A stretch of DNA of 64,000 bases from Neorhizobium galegae (GCF_017877135.1 NZ_JAGIPH010000001.1:682001-746000); one strand, 5' to 3'; shown: positions 36,758-45,813, counted from the stretch's first letter. Numbers and translations: made by a program. Notes: generated by a model from the letters alone, not told the origin.

Positions 36758-37717
36758 TCAGGCAACGGCCTTTTCGATGTTCACACCGCCGGCATCGGTC
36801 AGCAGAAACGCTTCGCCGCAGGCCTTGGCGAGCGTTCTGACGCGCAGGATATAGCTCTGGCGTTCGGTAACGGAAATAACGCCGCGGGCATCGAGAAGGT
36901 TGAACACGTGGGAGGCCTTGATGCACTGGTCATAGGCCGGGAAGACGCATTTGTGCAGGCGCTGGTTGGCACTGTCGCCCGGCGCGCCGAAGGCAAGCAG
37001 GCTTGCGCATTCGCGCTCGGCATCCTCGAAATGGCGCAGCAGCATGTCGGTATTGGCATATTCGAAATTGTGCCGCGAATATTCCTGCTCGGCCTGCAGG
37101 AAGACATCGCCATAGGAGATCTTCTCTTCGCCCTCGCGGCCGTTGAAGTTGAGGTCATAGACATTATCGACGCCCTGCACATACATGGCGAGACGTTCGA
37201 GACCATAGGTCAGTTCGCCCGCGACCGGCGAACATTCGATGCCGCAGACCTGCTGGAAGTAGGTGAACTGCGAGACTTCCATGCCGTCGCACCAGCATTC
37301 CCAGCCAAGACCCCAGGCGCCAAGCGTCGGGCTTTCCCAGTCGTCTTCGACGAAGCGCACGTCATGCAGCAGCGGATCGAGACCAATGGCGGCGAGCGAA
37401 CCGAGGTAAAGCTCCTGCAGGTTCGACGGGTTCGGCTTCAGGATGACCTGATACTGGTAGTAATGCTGCAGGCGGTTGGGGTTTTCGCCATAGCGACCGT
37501 CGGACGGGCGCCGCGACGGCTGCACATAGGCAGCCTTCCACGGCTTGGGCCCGAGCGCGCGCAGCGTCGTTGCCGGATGAAAGGTGCCGGCGCCCACTTC
37601 CATGTCATAGGGCTGCAGCACCGCGCAGCCCTTGTCGGCCCAATAGGCGTGGAGCGTCAGGATCAGCGCCTGGAAGGAGCGCTTGGGGTCCATATGCGGA
37701 GCAAGGGGCGTGGTCAT
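36758..37717 (-). CDS. glyQ: Glycyl-tRNA synthetase alpha subunit
   Basis: Catalytic alpha chain of the heterotetrameric glycyl-tRNA synthetase, 319 aa. Class II aaRS features: [64 protein letters not shown] (motif 2 region) and [17 protein letters not shown] (motif 3 region). ATG 37717. The pairing with glyS is interrupted by four genes, one of them in the opposite direction. Confidence 0.97.
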   Translation of the reverse strand: MTTPLAPHMDPKRSFQALILTLHAYWADKGCAVLQPYDMEVGAGTFHPATTLRALGPKPWKAAYVQPSRRPSDGRYGENPNRLQHYYQYQVILKPNPSNLQELYLGSLAAIGLDPLLHDVRFVEDDWESPTLGAWGLGWECWCDGMEVSQFTYFQQVCGIECSPVAGELTYGLERLAMYVQGVDNVYDLNFNGREGEEKISYGDVFLQAEQEYSRHNFEYANTDMLLRHFEDAERECASLLAFGAPGDSANQRLHKCVFPAYDQCIKASHVFNLLDARGVISVTERQSYILRVRTLAKACGEAFLLTDAGGVNIEKAVA

Positions 37718-37854
37718 GGCACTATCCGGAACTTCAATGAAACGTCGCCCGTCTGGTGCCACGGCGGGCCGGAAGGGTCAAGTGCGGCGGGGAAAGGACG
37801 GGACACGGAAGCAAAGTTCGGCTAAAATGAACCGGCGAGATGCAAGGAGCGAAG

Positions 37855-38022
37855 ATGAACGTCAAGACCACGATCGAGCTTCCTGAAATTCTGGCTGACA
37901 TTACGGAAGAACTCCGCCGCCGGGCCGCCCTGCCCGCAGAGGAATGGCAGCAATGGGATGGCGAAGCGTTATCCTCACGGGTGAAAGCGCGCCTCGACGA
38001 AAAATACCGACCGCAGGAATAG
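37855..38022 (+). CDS. Small hypothetical protein, 55 aa
   Basis: Short gene with an excellent ribosome site (AAGGAG, 6 nt before ATG 37855). The product is soluble and charged (MNVKTTIELPEILADITEEL, then RRRAALPAEEWQQWDGE). The N-terminus resembles that of small ribbon-helix-helix or VapB-type antitoxins (KTTIELPE), but it is not followed by a toxin gene and has no further match I recognise. It is divergent from glyQ. Confidence 0.5.
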   Translation: MNVKTTIELPEILADITEELRRRAALPAEEWQQWDGEALSSRVKARLDEKYRPQE

Positions 38023-38156
38023 TTGTTCGCCCACAGAGCAAGCAGCCTTTCACCGTCTCCGCTCTCTCCCCCGAAGGAAGAGGGGCCTTCAAGCGGTTGA
38101 GGGACGCCTTCGCAGACACTGACCTTTGAAATGCAACAGGCGCGATGCCGAGAAAA

Positions 38157-38348
38157 CTACTCCTCGTCGCGGCGCACCCTGTATTCGCCCGTTACCTCGT
38201 CCTTGACCAGCGTGCCGATGGCGTTGGTCTGGCGCTCACGCTCCTGCTCGCGCCGGCGGATGGCGAGTTTTTCGGCGTCGGCCACGAACTTTTTATAAAA
38301 ATACCAGCCCCCGCCGATGACGAGGGCGAGAAACAGAAGTTGCGGCAT
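38157..38348 (-). CDS. Small membrane-anchored protein, 63 aa
   Basis: One N-terminal membrane segment (MPQLLFLALVIGGGWYFYKKF) followed by a charged cytoplasmic tail (ADAEKLAIRRREQERERQ) and a C-terminus GEYRVRRDEE. GGAG lies 8 nt before ATG 38348. It follows the S49 peptidase gene on the same strand by 70 bp and may be in its operon. Function unknown. Confidence 0.7.
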   Translation of the reverse strand: MPQLLFLALVIGGGWYFYKKFVADAEKLAIRRREQERERQTNAIGTLVKDEVTGEYRVRRDEE

Positions 38349-38418
38349 GGTTGGTTCTCCCCCTTGCAAGCGGTTCGGGGAGACACGGACCGCGTTCCCT
38401 GACAATCACGAACGGGAC

Positions 38419-39309
38419 TTAAAGCCCGTAACGGCTCCACAATGCCCGCTCTTCGAGGCTCGCGGCAAGGCCGGATACGGCAGCAGAAGCAATTTCCCCA
38501 CCGGATCCGATGCCAGGACCGCCCGAAACCCCGCCCGAGATCACGCCCGGCAGGCGCCGGCCGAAGAGGCTGCGGGCACCGCCGATGAGTTCCAGCTTGG
38601 TGTTCTTGCCATAACGGCGCTTCAGGACCTCGCGCATTTCGCCGATCCCGTCGACAAGACCAAGCTCGACGCCGCGCGTGCCGGTCCAGAACAGGCCGGA
38701 AAAGATCGTTTCCTCTTCCGCCAGCCGCTCGCCGCGGCGTGCCTTCACCATGTCAATGAACACCTTGTGGATATCGAGCTGCAGCGTCTTCAGATATTCG
38801 ATGTCGGCTTCCTTTTCCGGCTGGAAGGGATCGAGGATCACCTTGTTTTCGCCGGCCGTATAGACGCGCCGTTCGACGCCGATCTTCTTCAACAGTTCGG
38901 GAAAACCGAAACCGCCGGAGACGACGCCGATCGAGCCGACGATGGAAGTGGGATCGACGAGGATCTCGTCGCCGGCAATCGCGATCATATAACCGCCGGA
39001 AGCGGCGACATCTTCCACGAAGACCAGCACGCGCTTGTTCTTTTCCTCCGCCAGTGCCCGGATGCGCTGGTAGATGAGGCGCGACTGCACCGGCGAGCCA
39101 CCGGGAGAATTAACCGACAGCGCAACGGCTGGCGCATCCTTGCGCGAAAACGCCTTTTCCAGCATGGGGGCGACGGTTGCAAGGTTGAGCGCCGGGCGAA
39201 ACTGGCTGCCGCCCGTCATGATGGCGCCATGCAGGCGCACGACGGGAATGGCGATGCCTTCATCCTTGCGGAACCGCTTCGGCACCAACCGTTTCAAAAC
39301 ACCAGCCAT
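38419..39309 (-). CDS. sppA: S49 family peptidase (SppA/SohB-like)
   Basis: Serine peptidase of the signal-peptide-peptidase A family, 296 aa. The clp/crotonase-like core shows VNSPGGSPVQS, FVEDVAASGGYMIA, SIVGSIGVVSGG with the likely nucleophile Ser, and AGENKVILDPFQPE with the likely general-base Lys, the Ser/Lys dyad of this family. There is no clear N-terminal membrane anchor and the C-terminus is Gly/Ser-rich (SGGVSGGPGIGSGGE), so it may be cytoplasmic. AGGAG lies 5 nt before ATG 39309. Confidence 0.9.
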   Translation of the reverse strand: MAGVLKRLVPKRFRKDEGIAIPVVRLHGAIMTGGSQFRPALNLATVAPMLEKAFSRKDAPAVALSVNSPGGSPVQSRLIYQRIRALAEEKNKRVLVFVEDVAASGGYMIAIAGDEILVDPTSIVGSIGVVSGGFGFPELLKKIGVERRVYTAGENKVILDPFQPEKEADIEYLKTLQLDIHKVFIDMVKARRGERLAEEETIFSGLFWTGTRGVELGLVDGIGEMREVLKRRYGKNTKLELIGGARSLFGRRLPGVISGGVSGGPGIGSGGEIASAAVSGLAASLEERALWSRYGL

Positions 39310-39398
39310 TTCATCTCCTGCTTCATCACGTTGCTGATCGAGGATGTATGCAACGGAATGGCCGGCGCAATGGTTGCCATGGATAAATTCCGCGTCAT

Positions 39399-40181
39399 TC
39401 AGCGGCTTGTGCGGCGATAGGCGGCACGGCCGTTGTTGAGATCGTCGACAAAGGGGGAAAAGGCATGCCCCTCGTCGGCATGCATGAAGAGCGGCGCGCG
39501 AAACCGCGCCCGCGCCCGGGATCCCTTGATGGCGGTGACGAGAAGCCGGATCGCATCCTCGCCCGGGCGCGGATGGACAAGCGTCAGTTCGAGCCCGCCA
39601 AAGCGTTTGCCACAGGCGGCAAGGATGTCGCCCACCGATTGCGGCCGCGCAATCAGCGACAGCTGGCCGCCCGGCACCATGATGGCGCCGGCGGTGCGGA
39701 TCCAGCTCTCGAACAGGTCGTCGGTCATCGCATGGGCCTCCGCCTTCAGCGCATCCGGCGTCTTGCGGTCGCGTCCGTCGTTGAACGGCGGGTTCATGAT
39801 GACATGGTGGAAATGATCGTCCAAAAGACCCGCGGCGATCCGCGCCTTGCCGCGCAGCGTCACATCGGCCTCGATCACCTGGGCGCGGGCGGCAAGGAAT
39901 GCGTTCTCGTCAAGGGCAAGCGTGCGCCGGGCATAGTCCGCCATCTCGGCGGAACGCTCCACCAGCACCACTTCGGCGGCGACAAGACGCGCGGCAACGG
40001 CAAGACCCGCGGCCCCGGCGCCGGCGCCGAGATCGGCCACCCGCACCGGACGATCCGCATCGACCAGGGCTGCCAGAAGCATGGCGTCCATGCCCGCCCG
40101 GTGGCCGCCATCGCGCGGCTGCACCAGAAAGAATTGCCCGCGATGGAAGGCGTCGACCGTCTCGCTGATCGCCCTGTCCAT
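39399..40181 (-). CDS. SAM-dependent methyltransferase, TrmN6-like
   Basis: N-methyltransferase of 260 aa, similar to tRNA1(Val) A37 N6-methyltransferase. SAM motif VRVADLGAGAGAAGLAV, and the catalytic NPPF tetrapeptide of adenine-N6/glutamine-N5 methyltransferases in HHVIMNPPFNDGRDRKTPD. The N-terminal DAFHRGQFFLVQP..GHRAGMDAMLLAALV is typical of the YfiC/TrmN6 group. It starts 3 bp after the stop of the DUF2007 gene, so the two are cotranscribed. Substrate inferred. Confidence 0.87.
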   Translation of the reverse strand: MDRAISETVDAFHRGQFFLVQPRDGGHRAGMDAMLLAALVDADRPVRVADLGAGAGAAGLAVAARLVAAEVVLVERSAEMADYARRTLALDENAFLAARAQVIEADVTLRGKARIAAGLLDDHFHHVIMNPPFNDGRDRKTPDALKAEAHAMTDDLFESWIRTAGAIMVPGGQLSLIARPQSVGDILAACGKRFGGLELTLVHPRPGEDAIRLLVTAIKGSRARARFRAPLFMHADEGHAFSPFVDDLNNGRAAYRRTSR

Positions 40182-40184
40182 CGC

Positions 40185-40418
40185 TCACATGTCTCCCGGA
40201 TCTCTGAGCTCCGCCGACAGGCCGGCGTCGGTCAGAATGCGGCGCGCCGCCTCGATGCGGTCGCCCTCCACCAGCAGCCGGCGCGGCAACAGGCCGAGCG
40301 ATCCTTCCAGAATGCTCATGGACTGGTCCGCGATGAGACAATGAATGCCCGCATCCTGAAGCAGGCTCTGGGAGAAGGACAGCACAACCGCATCATTGGT
40401 GCGGATCAGTTCTTTCAT
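40185..40418 (-). CDS. DUF2007 domain protein
   Basis: Small soluble protein, 77 aa, of the DUF2007 (putative signal-transducing) family. KELIRTNDAVVLSFSQSLLQDAGIHCLIADQS and VEGDRIEAARRILTDAGL are the conserved beta-alpha-beta parts. ATG 40418 starts the domain. Leading gene of the pair with the TrmN6-like methyltransferase; divergent from the prenyl synthase gene. Confidence 0.85.
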   Translation of the reverse strand: MKELIRTNDAVVLSFSQSLLQDAGIHCLIADQSMSILEGSLGLLPRRLLVEGDRIEAARRILTDAGLSAELRDPGDM

Positions 40419-40462
40419 GGGCTTAAAACACCTCAATTATCAGTCATCCGTCCGATTGCCTC

Positions 40463-40491
40463 TTGCCGGGCCATCCGCCCCTTTCTATTGT
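40463..40491 (+). promoter_or_regulatory. Sigma-70-type promoter candidate for the polyprenyl synthase gene
   Basis: TTGCCG at 40463-40468 and TATTGT at 40486-40491 with a 17-bp spacer, 32 bp upstream of the TTG start at 40524. Confidence 0.5.
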
Positions 40492-40523
40492 CCGGCACAA
40501 AATTTGAACAGGAGGCCACATCA

Positions 40524-41540
40524 TTGGGCGTCGTTATTCCGCTCGAAGAGGGCAAAAACAAGCAGGCATCCGTGAAACCGCTGGTCGATCTGACCAAGGC
40601 GGACATGGATCGGGTCAACCAGCTGATCCTGTCCAAGGCAGGATCCGATGTGCAGATGATCCCGGAAGTGGCCAATCACCTGATCTCGTCGGGTGGCAAA
40701 CGGCTGCGCCCGATGCTGACGCTCGCCTCCGCCCAGATGTTCGGCTATGAGGGCGAAGGCCATGTCAAGCTTGCGACCAGCGTCGAGTTCATGCACACGG
40801 CAACACTGTTGCATGACGACGTGGTGGACGAAAGCGATCTTCGCCGCGGCAAATCCACCGCCCGCATGATCTGGGGCAACCAGGCGAGCGTTCTGGTCGG
40901 CGACTTCCTGCTCGGCCAGGCCTTCAAGATGATGGTCGACGTCGGTTCGCTCGATGCGCTGGACGTGCTTGCCACCTCCGCATCCGTCATTGCCGAGGGC
41001 GAGGTTTTGCAGCTGTCGGTCGCCAAGAACATGGAGACCACGGAAGACGACTATCTCTCCGTCATCCGCGCAAAGACCGCGGCGCTGTTTGCCGCGGCCG
41101 CCGAAGTCGGCCCGATCATCGCCAATACGGACCGGGCCAGCCGCAATGCGCTCAAATCCTACGGCATGAATCTTGGCCTTGCCTTCCAGCTGGTCGATGA
41201 CGTGCTGGATTACGGCGGCAAGGCGGCCGATCTCGGCAAGAATGTCGGCGACGATTTCCGCGAGGGCAAGATCACGCTGCCGGTCATCCTCTCCTATCGG
41301 CGCGGCACGGCCGAAGACCGTGCCTTCTGGAAAACCGCCATCGAACAGGGCGACAGCAGCGACGAGAACCTTGAAAAGGCGCTCGGCCTCATCGCCAAAT
41401 ACAATGGCCTTGGCGATACCATCACCCGCGCCAGACATTATGGCGAAATGGCCCGCGATGCCCTGTCCCCGCTTGCTGCCACCCCCCAGAAGGCGGCCCT
41501 GATGGAAGTGATCGACTTCTGTATCGACCGGGTCAATTGA
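40524..41540 (+). CDS. ispB: Polyprenyl (octa/decaprenyl) diphosphate synthase
   Basis: Trans-isoprenyl diphosphate synthase that makes the long ubiquinone side chain from IPP and an allylic primer. 338 aa. First Asp-rich motif LLHDDVVDE at about 96-104 and second QLVDDVLDY at 222-230; GGKRLRP at 58-63 binds IPP. The start is TTG 40524: GGAGG lies 8 nt upstream and the residues before it are unlike the family. Chain length cannot be read from sequence alone; in Rhizobiaceae the quinone is usually Q10. A stem at 41548-41572 follows. Confidence 0.93.
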   Translation: MGVVIPLEEGKNKQASVKPLVDLTKADMDRVNQLILSKAGSDVQMIPEVANHLISSGGKRLRPMLTLASAQMFGYEGEGHVKLATSVEFMHTATLLHDDVVDESDLRRGKSTARMIWGNQASVLVGDFLLGQAFKMMVDVGSLDALDVLATSASVIAEGEVLQLSVAKNMETTEDDYLSVIRAKTAALFAAAAEVGPIIANTDRASRNALKSYGMNLGLAFQLVDDVLDYGGKAADLGKNVGDDFREGKITLPVILSYRRGTAEDRAFWKTAIEQGDSSDENLEKALGLIAKYNGLGDTITRARHYGEMARDALSPLAATPQKAALMEVIDFCIDRVN

Positions 41541-41547
41541 CGACCGT

Positions 41548-41572
41548 CAGGAGAGGCATGCGCACTCTCCTG
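41548..41572 (+). terminator. Hairpin downstream of ispB
   Basis: Perfect 8-bp stem CAGGAGAG / CTCTCCTG with a 9-nt loop, 7 bp after the stop. No T-run follows, so it may act with Rho or protect the mRNA end. Confidence 0.5.
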
Positions 41573-41699
41573 TGGATGTCGGGTGCCGGGGTGATTTTCT
41601 TGCGGATTTGCTCCAAAAAAGCCATTCTGTGGTGAATCATCGGCACGGGATTCATGGCGGCCACACGGCCGCCCACCGCTTTTCATGAGAGGCACCTTC

Positions 41700-43820
41700 A
41701 TGCGGCAGAAATTCGCCCATCGTCTGCTATCGGGCACGGCATTCGGGGCAGCGCTCCTGCTCGCGCAGGCAATGCCGCACATGGCCCGGGCCCAGCAGCC
41801 GCCGGTGACCGAGCCTGCACCGGTTACAGAGCCTGCCCCGGCGCCTGAGACCAATCCGGCGACCAGCCCTGCCCCGGCCACCGAGCCGGCGCCCGTCACG
41901 GCGGCGGCGCCGGTTGCCCCTCCCATCCTTGACCAACCGGAATTTTCCACCGCGAAGGTCAACAGCTTTTCGGGCGCCTTCCTTGCCGCCCGCACCGCCG
42001 ATGTCGATCACGATTACGTAACCGCGATTGCGCTCTACCAGAAGGCGCTGCAGTTCGAGCCGGCCAATGTCGACATCCGCGAACGCCTGATGATCTCGCT
42101 TCTGATGAACGGCGAGTTCGACGAGAGCCTGAAGCAGGTGGATGCGCTGAAGGAAGACACCGCCGTCGACCGGATCACGAAGATCGTGCGCGGGCTGGAC
42201 GCCATCCGCCGGGCAGACTACGCCGAGGCCGAAAAGGTCCTGGCCTACAAGGGCCTCAACGATCTCGACCGCATGACGCAGGCGCTGATGACCGCCTGGG
42301 CCAAGGTGGGTGCCGGCAAGGGCAAGGATGCCTTGAGCCTCGCCAAGAGCCTCAAGGGGCCGGAGTGGTTCAAGGTGTTTACCGATTACCATATCGGCAC
42401 CATGGCCATCGTGATCGGCGACAAGGCCACGGCCCGCACCTATCTGAAGGCGGCGATCACCAGCGAGGAGGCGGTGGCGACTTCGCCCGACACCTTCATG
42501 CGCGCCGTGATGGCGCTCGCCCGGCTGGAAGCTGCCGACGGCAACAAGCAGAAGGCGCTCGATGCGATTTCCGTGGCCGAGCGGCTGATCACCAATTACG
42601 CCCCGCTGAAGGCGCTGCGCCAGGCGATCGAGAAGGGCGAACAGCCGCCACAGCAGGTGACCAATGCCACGGAGGGATCGGCAGCCGTGCTGTTTTCCGT
42701 CGGCAGCGCGCTCAACCGCCAGGGCGCCGAGGAAATGGTGTCGCTCTACCTGCAGATCGCCTATGCGCTCGACCCCAAAAGCGCCGATACGCTGATCCTG
42801 CTCGGCGGCATTGCCGAAAAGATGGAACAGCCCAAGCGGGCGACCGAGCTTTACAGCCGCGTGCCGGAAGGCTCGCCGATGCGCCGCATTTCCGAGCTGC
42901 AGCTTGGCCTCACGCTGGCGCAGACCGGCGATATCGCTGGCGCGCGCGAACACCTGAAATCGCTGATCGACAGCGATCCGACCGATATCCGCAGCTACAT
43001 CGCCTATGGCAGCGTCCTGTCCGACGCCAAGGACTACAAGGCGATGGCCGAAACCTATGACAAGGCGGTGGAGGTGGTTGGCCCGGTCCCGCGCCCGACC
43101 GACTGGACCGTGTTCTTCCAGCGCGGCATTGCCTATGAACGGCTGAAGGAGTGGGACAAGGCCGAGCCGAACTTCAAGAAGGCGCTGGAGCTGAACCCGG
43201 ACCAGCCGCAGGTGCTGAATTATCTCGGCTATTCCTGGGTGGACATGAACCGCAACCTGGAAGAGGGATTGGACCTCATCCGCAAGGCCGTGGAACTGCG
43301 CCCGGATGACGGCTACATCGTTGATTCGCTTGGCTGGGCCTATTATCGTCTCGGCCGTTACGACGAGGCGGTGGAGGAACTGGAGCGCGCCGTGCAGTTG
43401 CGCGCCGGCGATGCCGCCATCAACGACCATCTGGGTGACGCCTACTGGCGCGTCGGGCGCAAGCTGGAAGCCGGCTACCAGTGGCAGCGGGCGCTGACCA
43501 TGAAGCCGGAACTGACGGAAATTCCCAAGATCGAGCAGAAGATCCGCGAAGGTCTGGTGGAAGCGGGTCCGCCGCCGGTGAAGACGGCCATGGCCTCGCC
43601 TGCCGCAACGGCACCCACCGTGCTGCAGCAGGATCCGGCAGCCGCCGCCAAGTCGAACTACATCGTGGGTGCCGGCGATACGCTGTGGAAGATCGCCAAC
43701 GACACGCTGGGCGACGGCGACCGCTTCCGCGAGCTGATCGAGATCAACCCGGAGCTGAAGCGCAATCCGAACCGGCTCTATCCCGGCCAGGTGCTGGAGC
43801 TGCCGGGCCCGGCCAACTGA
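41700..43820 (+). CDS. TPR protein with C-terminal LysM domain
   Basis: Exported protein of 706 aa. Signal peptide at about 1-32 (LLSGTAFGAALLLAQAMPHMARA), a Pro/Thr/Ala-rich spacer (VTEPAPVTEPAPAPETNP), then many TPR units (FEPANVDIRERLMISLLMNGEF; AEPNFKKALELNPDQPQVLNYLGYSW; LRPDDGYIVDSLGWAYYRLG). A LysM motif spans 653-702 (YIVGAGDTLWKIANDTLGDG .. LYPGQVLELP), expected to bind peptidoglycan. ATG 41700 has AGAGG 8 nt upstream; ATG 41685 has no ribosome site. It is followed by ispE 16 bp downstream. Likely a periplasmic or outer-membrane scaffold; partner unknown. Confidence 0.9.
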   Translation: MRQKFAHRLLSGTAFGAALLLAQAMPHMARAQQPPVTEPAPVTEPAPAPETNPATSPAPATEPAPVTAAAPVAPPILDQPEFSTAKVNSFSGAFLAARTADVDHDYVTAIALYQKALQFEPANVDIRERLMISLLMNGEFDESLKQVDALKEDTAVDRITKIVRGLDAIRRADYAEAEKVLAYKGLNDLDRMTQALMTAWAKVGAGKGKDALSLAKSLKGPEWFKVFTDYHIGTMAIVIGDKATARTYLKAAITSEEAVATSPDTFMRAVMALARLEAADGNKQKALDAISVAERLITNYAPLKALRQAIEKGEQPPQQVTNATEGSAAVLFSVGSALNRQGAEEMVSLYLQIAYALDPKSADTLILLGGIAEKMEQPKRATELYSRVPEGSPMRRISELQLGLTLAQTGDIAGAREHLKSLIDSDPTDIRSYIAYGSVLSDAKDYKAMAETYDKAVEVVGPVPRPTDWTVFFQRGIAYERLKEWDKAEPNFKKALELNPDQPQVLNYLGYSWVDMNRNLEEGLDLIRKAVELRPDDGYIVDSLGWAYYRLGRYDEAVEELERAVQLRAGDAAINDHLGDAYWRVGRKLEAGYQWQRALTMKPELTEIPKIEQKIREGLVEAGPPPVKTAMASPAATAPTVLQQDPAAAAKSNYIVGAGDTLWKIANDTLGDGDRFRELIEINPELKRNPNRLYPGQVLELPGPAN

Positions 43821-43836
43821 CGCTGTCTTGTCCGGC

Positions 43837-44748
43837 ATGACCGCATCCGGCCTGGCGCCAGACAGCATGGCCGCCGGCGTGACCGAAAGGGCGCCGGCAA
43901 AGGTCAATCTGTGCCTGCATGTGACCGGGCGGCGGCCGGACGGTTATCACCTTCTCGACAGCCTGGTGACCTTTGCCACCCATGGCGACACGCTCACCTT
44001 TAGCCAGAGCACATCGGACAGCTTTGCCGTGACGGGCCGGTTTGGCGAAAGCCTGTCAGCGGCGGCCGACAATCTCGTGGTGCGGGCGCGCGACCGGCTG
44101 CGCGCAGCCATAGAGGCTTTGGGGCTGGAGGCCCCGCCGGTTGCCATCACTCTGCAGAAGGACCTGCCGATTGCCTCCGGCATAGGCGGCGGTTCGGCCG
44201 ATGCGGCAGCGACGCTTCGCGGCCTCCAGCGCCTCTGGTCGGTCCGCATTCCGAAAGAGCCGCTGGCCGACCTCGCCCTTGCGCTTGGCGCCGACGTGCC
44301 GATGTGCCTTTCCTCGCGTCCGCTGATGGCGCGCGGCATCGGCGAGGAGCTTGTTGGCGTCGAAAACCTTCCGGCGCTGTTCATGGTCCTGGTCAATCCT
44401 CTGGTGTCGGTGTCGACGCCGGACATTTTTCGCCGCCTGACACGCCGCGACAATGCGCCCGTGCCGCCGCTGCCAGAGCGCAGCGATGACGACTGGCTGT
44501 CCTTCATCGCGACCTTGCGCAATGATCTGGAACCTCCGGCACGCGCTGCGGTTTCGGAGATCGGGGTGGTATCGCAGGCGCTTGCCGAAACCGGCGCACC
44601 ACTGGTGCGCATGTCCGGCTCCGGGGCCACCTGCTTTGGCCTTTATCCGACGCCGGATGCGGCACAACGCGCGGCAAAAACCCTGACGAGCCGCCACCCC
44701 GCCTGGTATGTTCAGGCAACCACCACGATTGCAGGAGAGGCCACATGA
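43837..44748 (+). CDS. ispE: 4-diphosphocytidyl-2-C-methyl-D-erythritol kinase
   Basis: GHMP kinase that phosphorylates CDP-methylerythritol in the MEP isoprenoid pathway. 303 aa. APAKVNLCLHVTGRRPDGYH at 19-38 and the ATP loop PIASGIGGGSADAAAT at 111-126 are diagnostic; SGSGATCFGL is the C-terminal GHMP motif. ATG 43837 was chosen over TTG 43828. The stop overlaps the moaB start by 4 bp (ATGA). It feeds the same isoprenoid pool that ispB uses. Confidence 0.95.
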   Translation: MTASGLAPDSMAAGVTERAPAKVNLCLHVTGRRPDGYHLLDSLVTFATHGDTLTFSQSTSDSFAVTGRFGESLSAAADNLVVRARDRLRAAIEALGLEAPPVAITLQKDLPIASGIGGGSADAAATLRGLQRLWSVRIPKEPLADLALALGADVPMCLSSRPLMARGIGEELVGVENLPALFMVLVNPLVSVSTPDIFRRLTRRDNAPVPPLPERSDDDWLSFIATLRNDLEPPARAAVSEIGVVSQALAETGAPLVRMSGSGATCFGLYPTPDAAQRAAKTLTSRHPAWYVQATTTIAGEAT

Positions 44749-45296
44749 GCCGGATCGACGAAACCCGCCCGTTCCTTCCCGTCGGCATTGCTGTGCTCAC
44801 CGTCTCCGATACCCGCACGCCGGAGACGGACAAATCCGGCGACACGCTGGTGGCCCGCATCGAAGAGGCCGGCCACAGGCTCATCGCGCGGGCCATCGTA
44901 CCCGACGACAAGACGGCGATTTTCGAGCGCGTGCGCGACTGGACGCGGATGGACGACATCGACGTGGTGATCACCACCGGCGGGACCGGCTTTACCGGCC
45001 GTGACGTGACGCCCGAAGCGCTGGAGCCGCTGTTTGAAAAGCGCATGGACGGCTTTTCGGAGGTCTTTCACCGGATTTCCTACGACAAGATCGGCACATC
45101 GACCATCCAGTCGCGGGCAACCGGCGGCGTGGCGAATGCCACCTTCATCTTCGTGCTGCCCGGCTCTCCCGGTGCCTGCAAGGATGCCTGGGATGGCATC
45201 TTGAAGGCGCAGCTCGACTACCGCCACATGCCCTGCAATTTCGTGGAAATCATGCCGCGCCTCGATGAACACCTGAAACGCGGCGGCAAGGCTTGA
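44745..45296 (+). CDS. moaB: Molybdenum cofactor biosynthesis protein B
   Basis: Molybdopterin adenylyltransferase-family protein, 183 aa, acting in molybdenum cofactor synthesis. VLTVSDTRTPETDKSGDTL at the N-terminus, the signature ITTGGTGFTGRDVTPEAL, and FVLPGSPGACKDAWD near the end, where the substrate phosphate loop lies. Translationally coupled to ispE. Its stop is 4 bp from the stop of the convergent GT2 gene, so no separate terminator fits between them. Confidence 0.93.
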   Translation: MSRIDETRPFLPVGIAVLTVSDTRTPETDKSGDTLVARIEEAGHRLIARAIVPDDKTAIFERVRDWTRMDDIDVVITTGGTGFTGRDVTPEALEPLFEKRMDGFSEVFHRISYDKIGTSTIQSRATGGVANATFIFVLPGSPGACKDAWDGILKAQLDYRHMPCNFVEIMPRLDEHLKRGGKA

Positions 45297-45300
45297 ATCC

Positions 45301-45813
45301 TCAGCTGCGTGCCGCCCAGGCCGGCACCATTTCGCTGGTGAGGCGAAACGGCTTTCTCCCCCGGGCGAGATCCGACAGACGCTGGGCGGTGCGCGCCTGC
45401 GCGAGCGCCTCCGACTTGGCGAGGATCAGCCCCTGCTCAAGCGGCTTTGCCGCTCCGGTGAGGCGCGCCAGCAGTGGACGCCGATGATGGCGCGACGGCG
45501 AAAACCGCGCTGACTGACGATTGAGCGCGATGTGCTCAGCCACTTCATCGATCCATCCCATCAGCGGGCGCGCGCCCGGCTCGATGAGAAAGAGCCATTC
45601 GCCGCGCGTGGCCCGCAGCACCTCCTCGATCGACCAGCCGGTGTGAAACCGGCAGCCGGCGGCATCCGCCACCCGCGCGGACGCATCCGTCGAGCCGTGA
45701 TCGAGCACGGCCACATCGCTCACCAGCCCCTCCACGGCCCCTGCCACCAGCACAGACAGGGTCTGCGCCAGTTGGGATTCCTGGTCATGGCATTCCATCA
45801 GCACACTCAGCAT
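45301..45813 (-). CDS. Short glycosyltransferase family 2-like protein
   Basis: GT-A fold N-terminal half of a family 2 glycosyltransferase, 170 aa. LSVLMECHDQESQLAQTLSVLV and VAVLDHGSTDASARVADAAG match the nucleotide-binding start of GT2 enzymes, and RATRGEWLFLIEPGARPLMGW occupies the place of the DxD strand, though no DxD is present. The usual C-terminal acceptor half is short and basic. It could be a degenerate or non-catalytic relative. ATG 45813 is 56 bp from the LexA box shared with the divergent radical SAM gene. Confidence 0.7.
   Translation of the reverse strand: MLSVLMECHDQESQLAQTLSVLVAGAVEGLVSDVAVLDHGSTDASARVADAAGCRFHTGWSIEEVLRATRGEWLFLIEPGARPLMGWIDEVAEHIALNRQSARFSPSRHHRRPLLARLTGAAKPLEQGLILAKSEALAQARTAQRLSDLARGRKPFRLTSEMVPAWAARS

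Noticed and set aside
37825..37841. GTTC and GAAC pair resembling a LexA box
   Set aside because: The half-sites are inverted (GTTC..GAAC), with an 8- or 9-nt gap, which does not fit the direct-repeat operator.
41790..41930. Short repeats (GAGCC.GC.CC.G.) that look like a minisatellite or CRISPR-like array
   Set aside because: They encode the Pro/Thr/Ala spacer of the TPR-LysM protein; no regular spacer structure.
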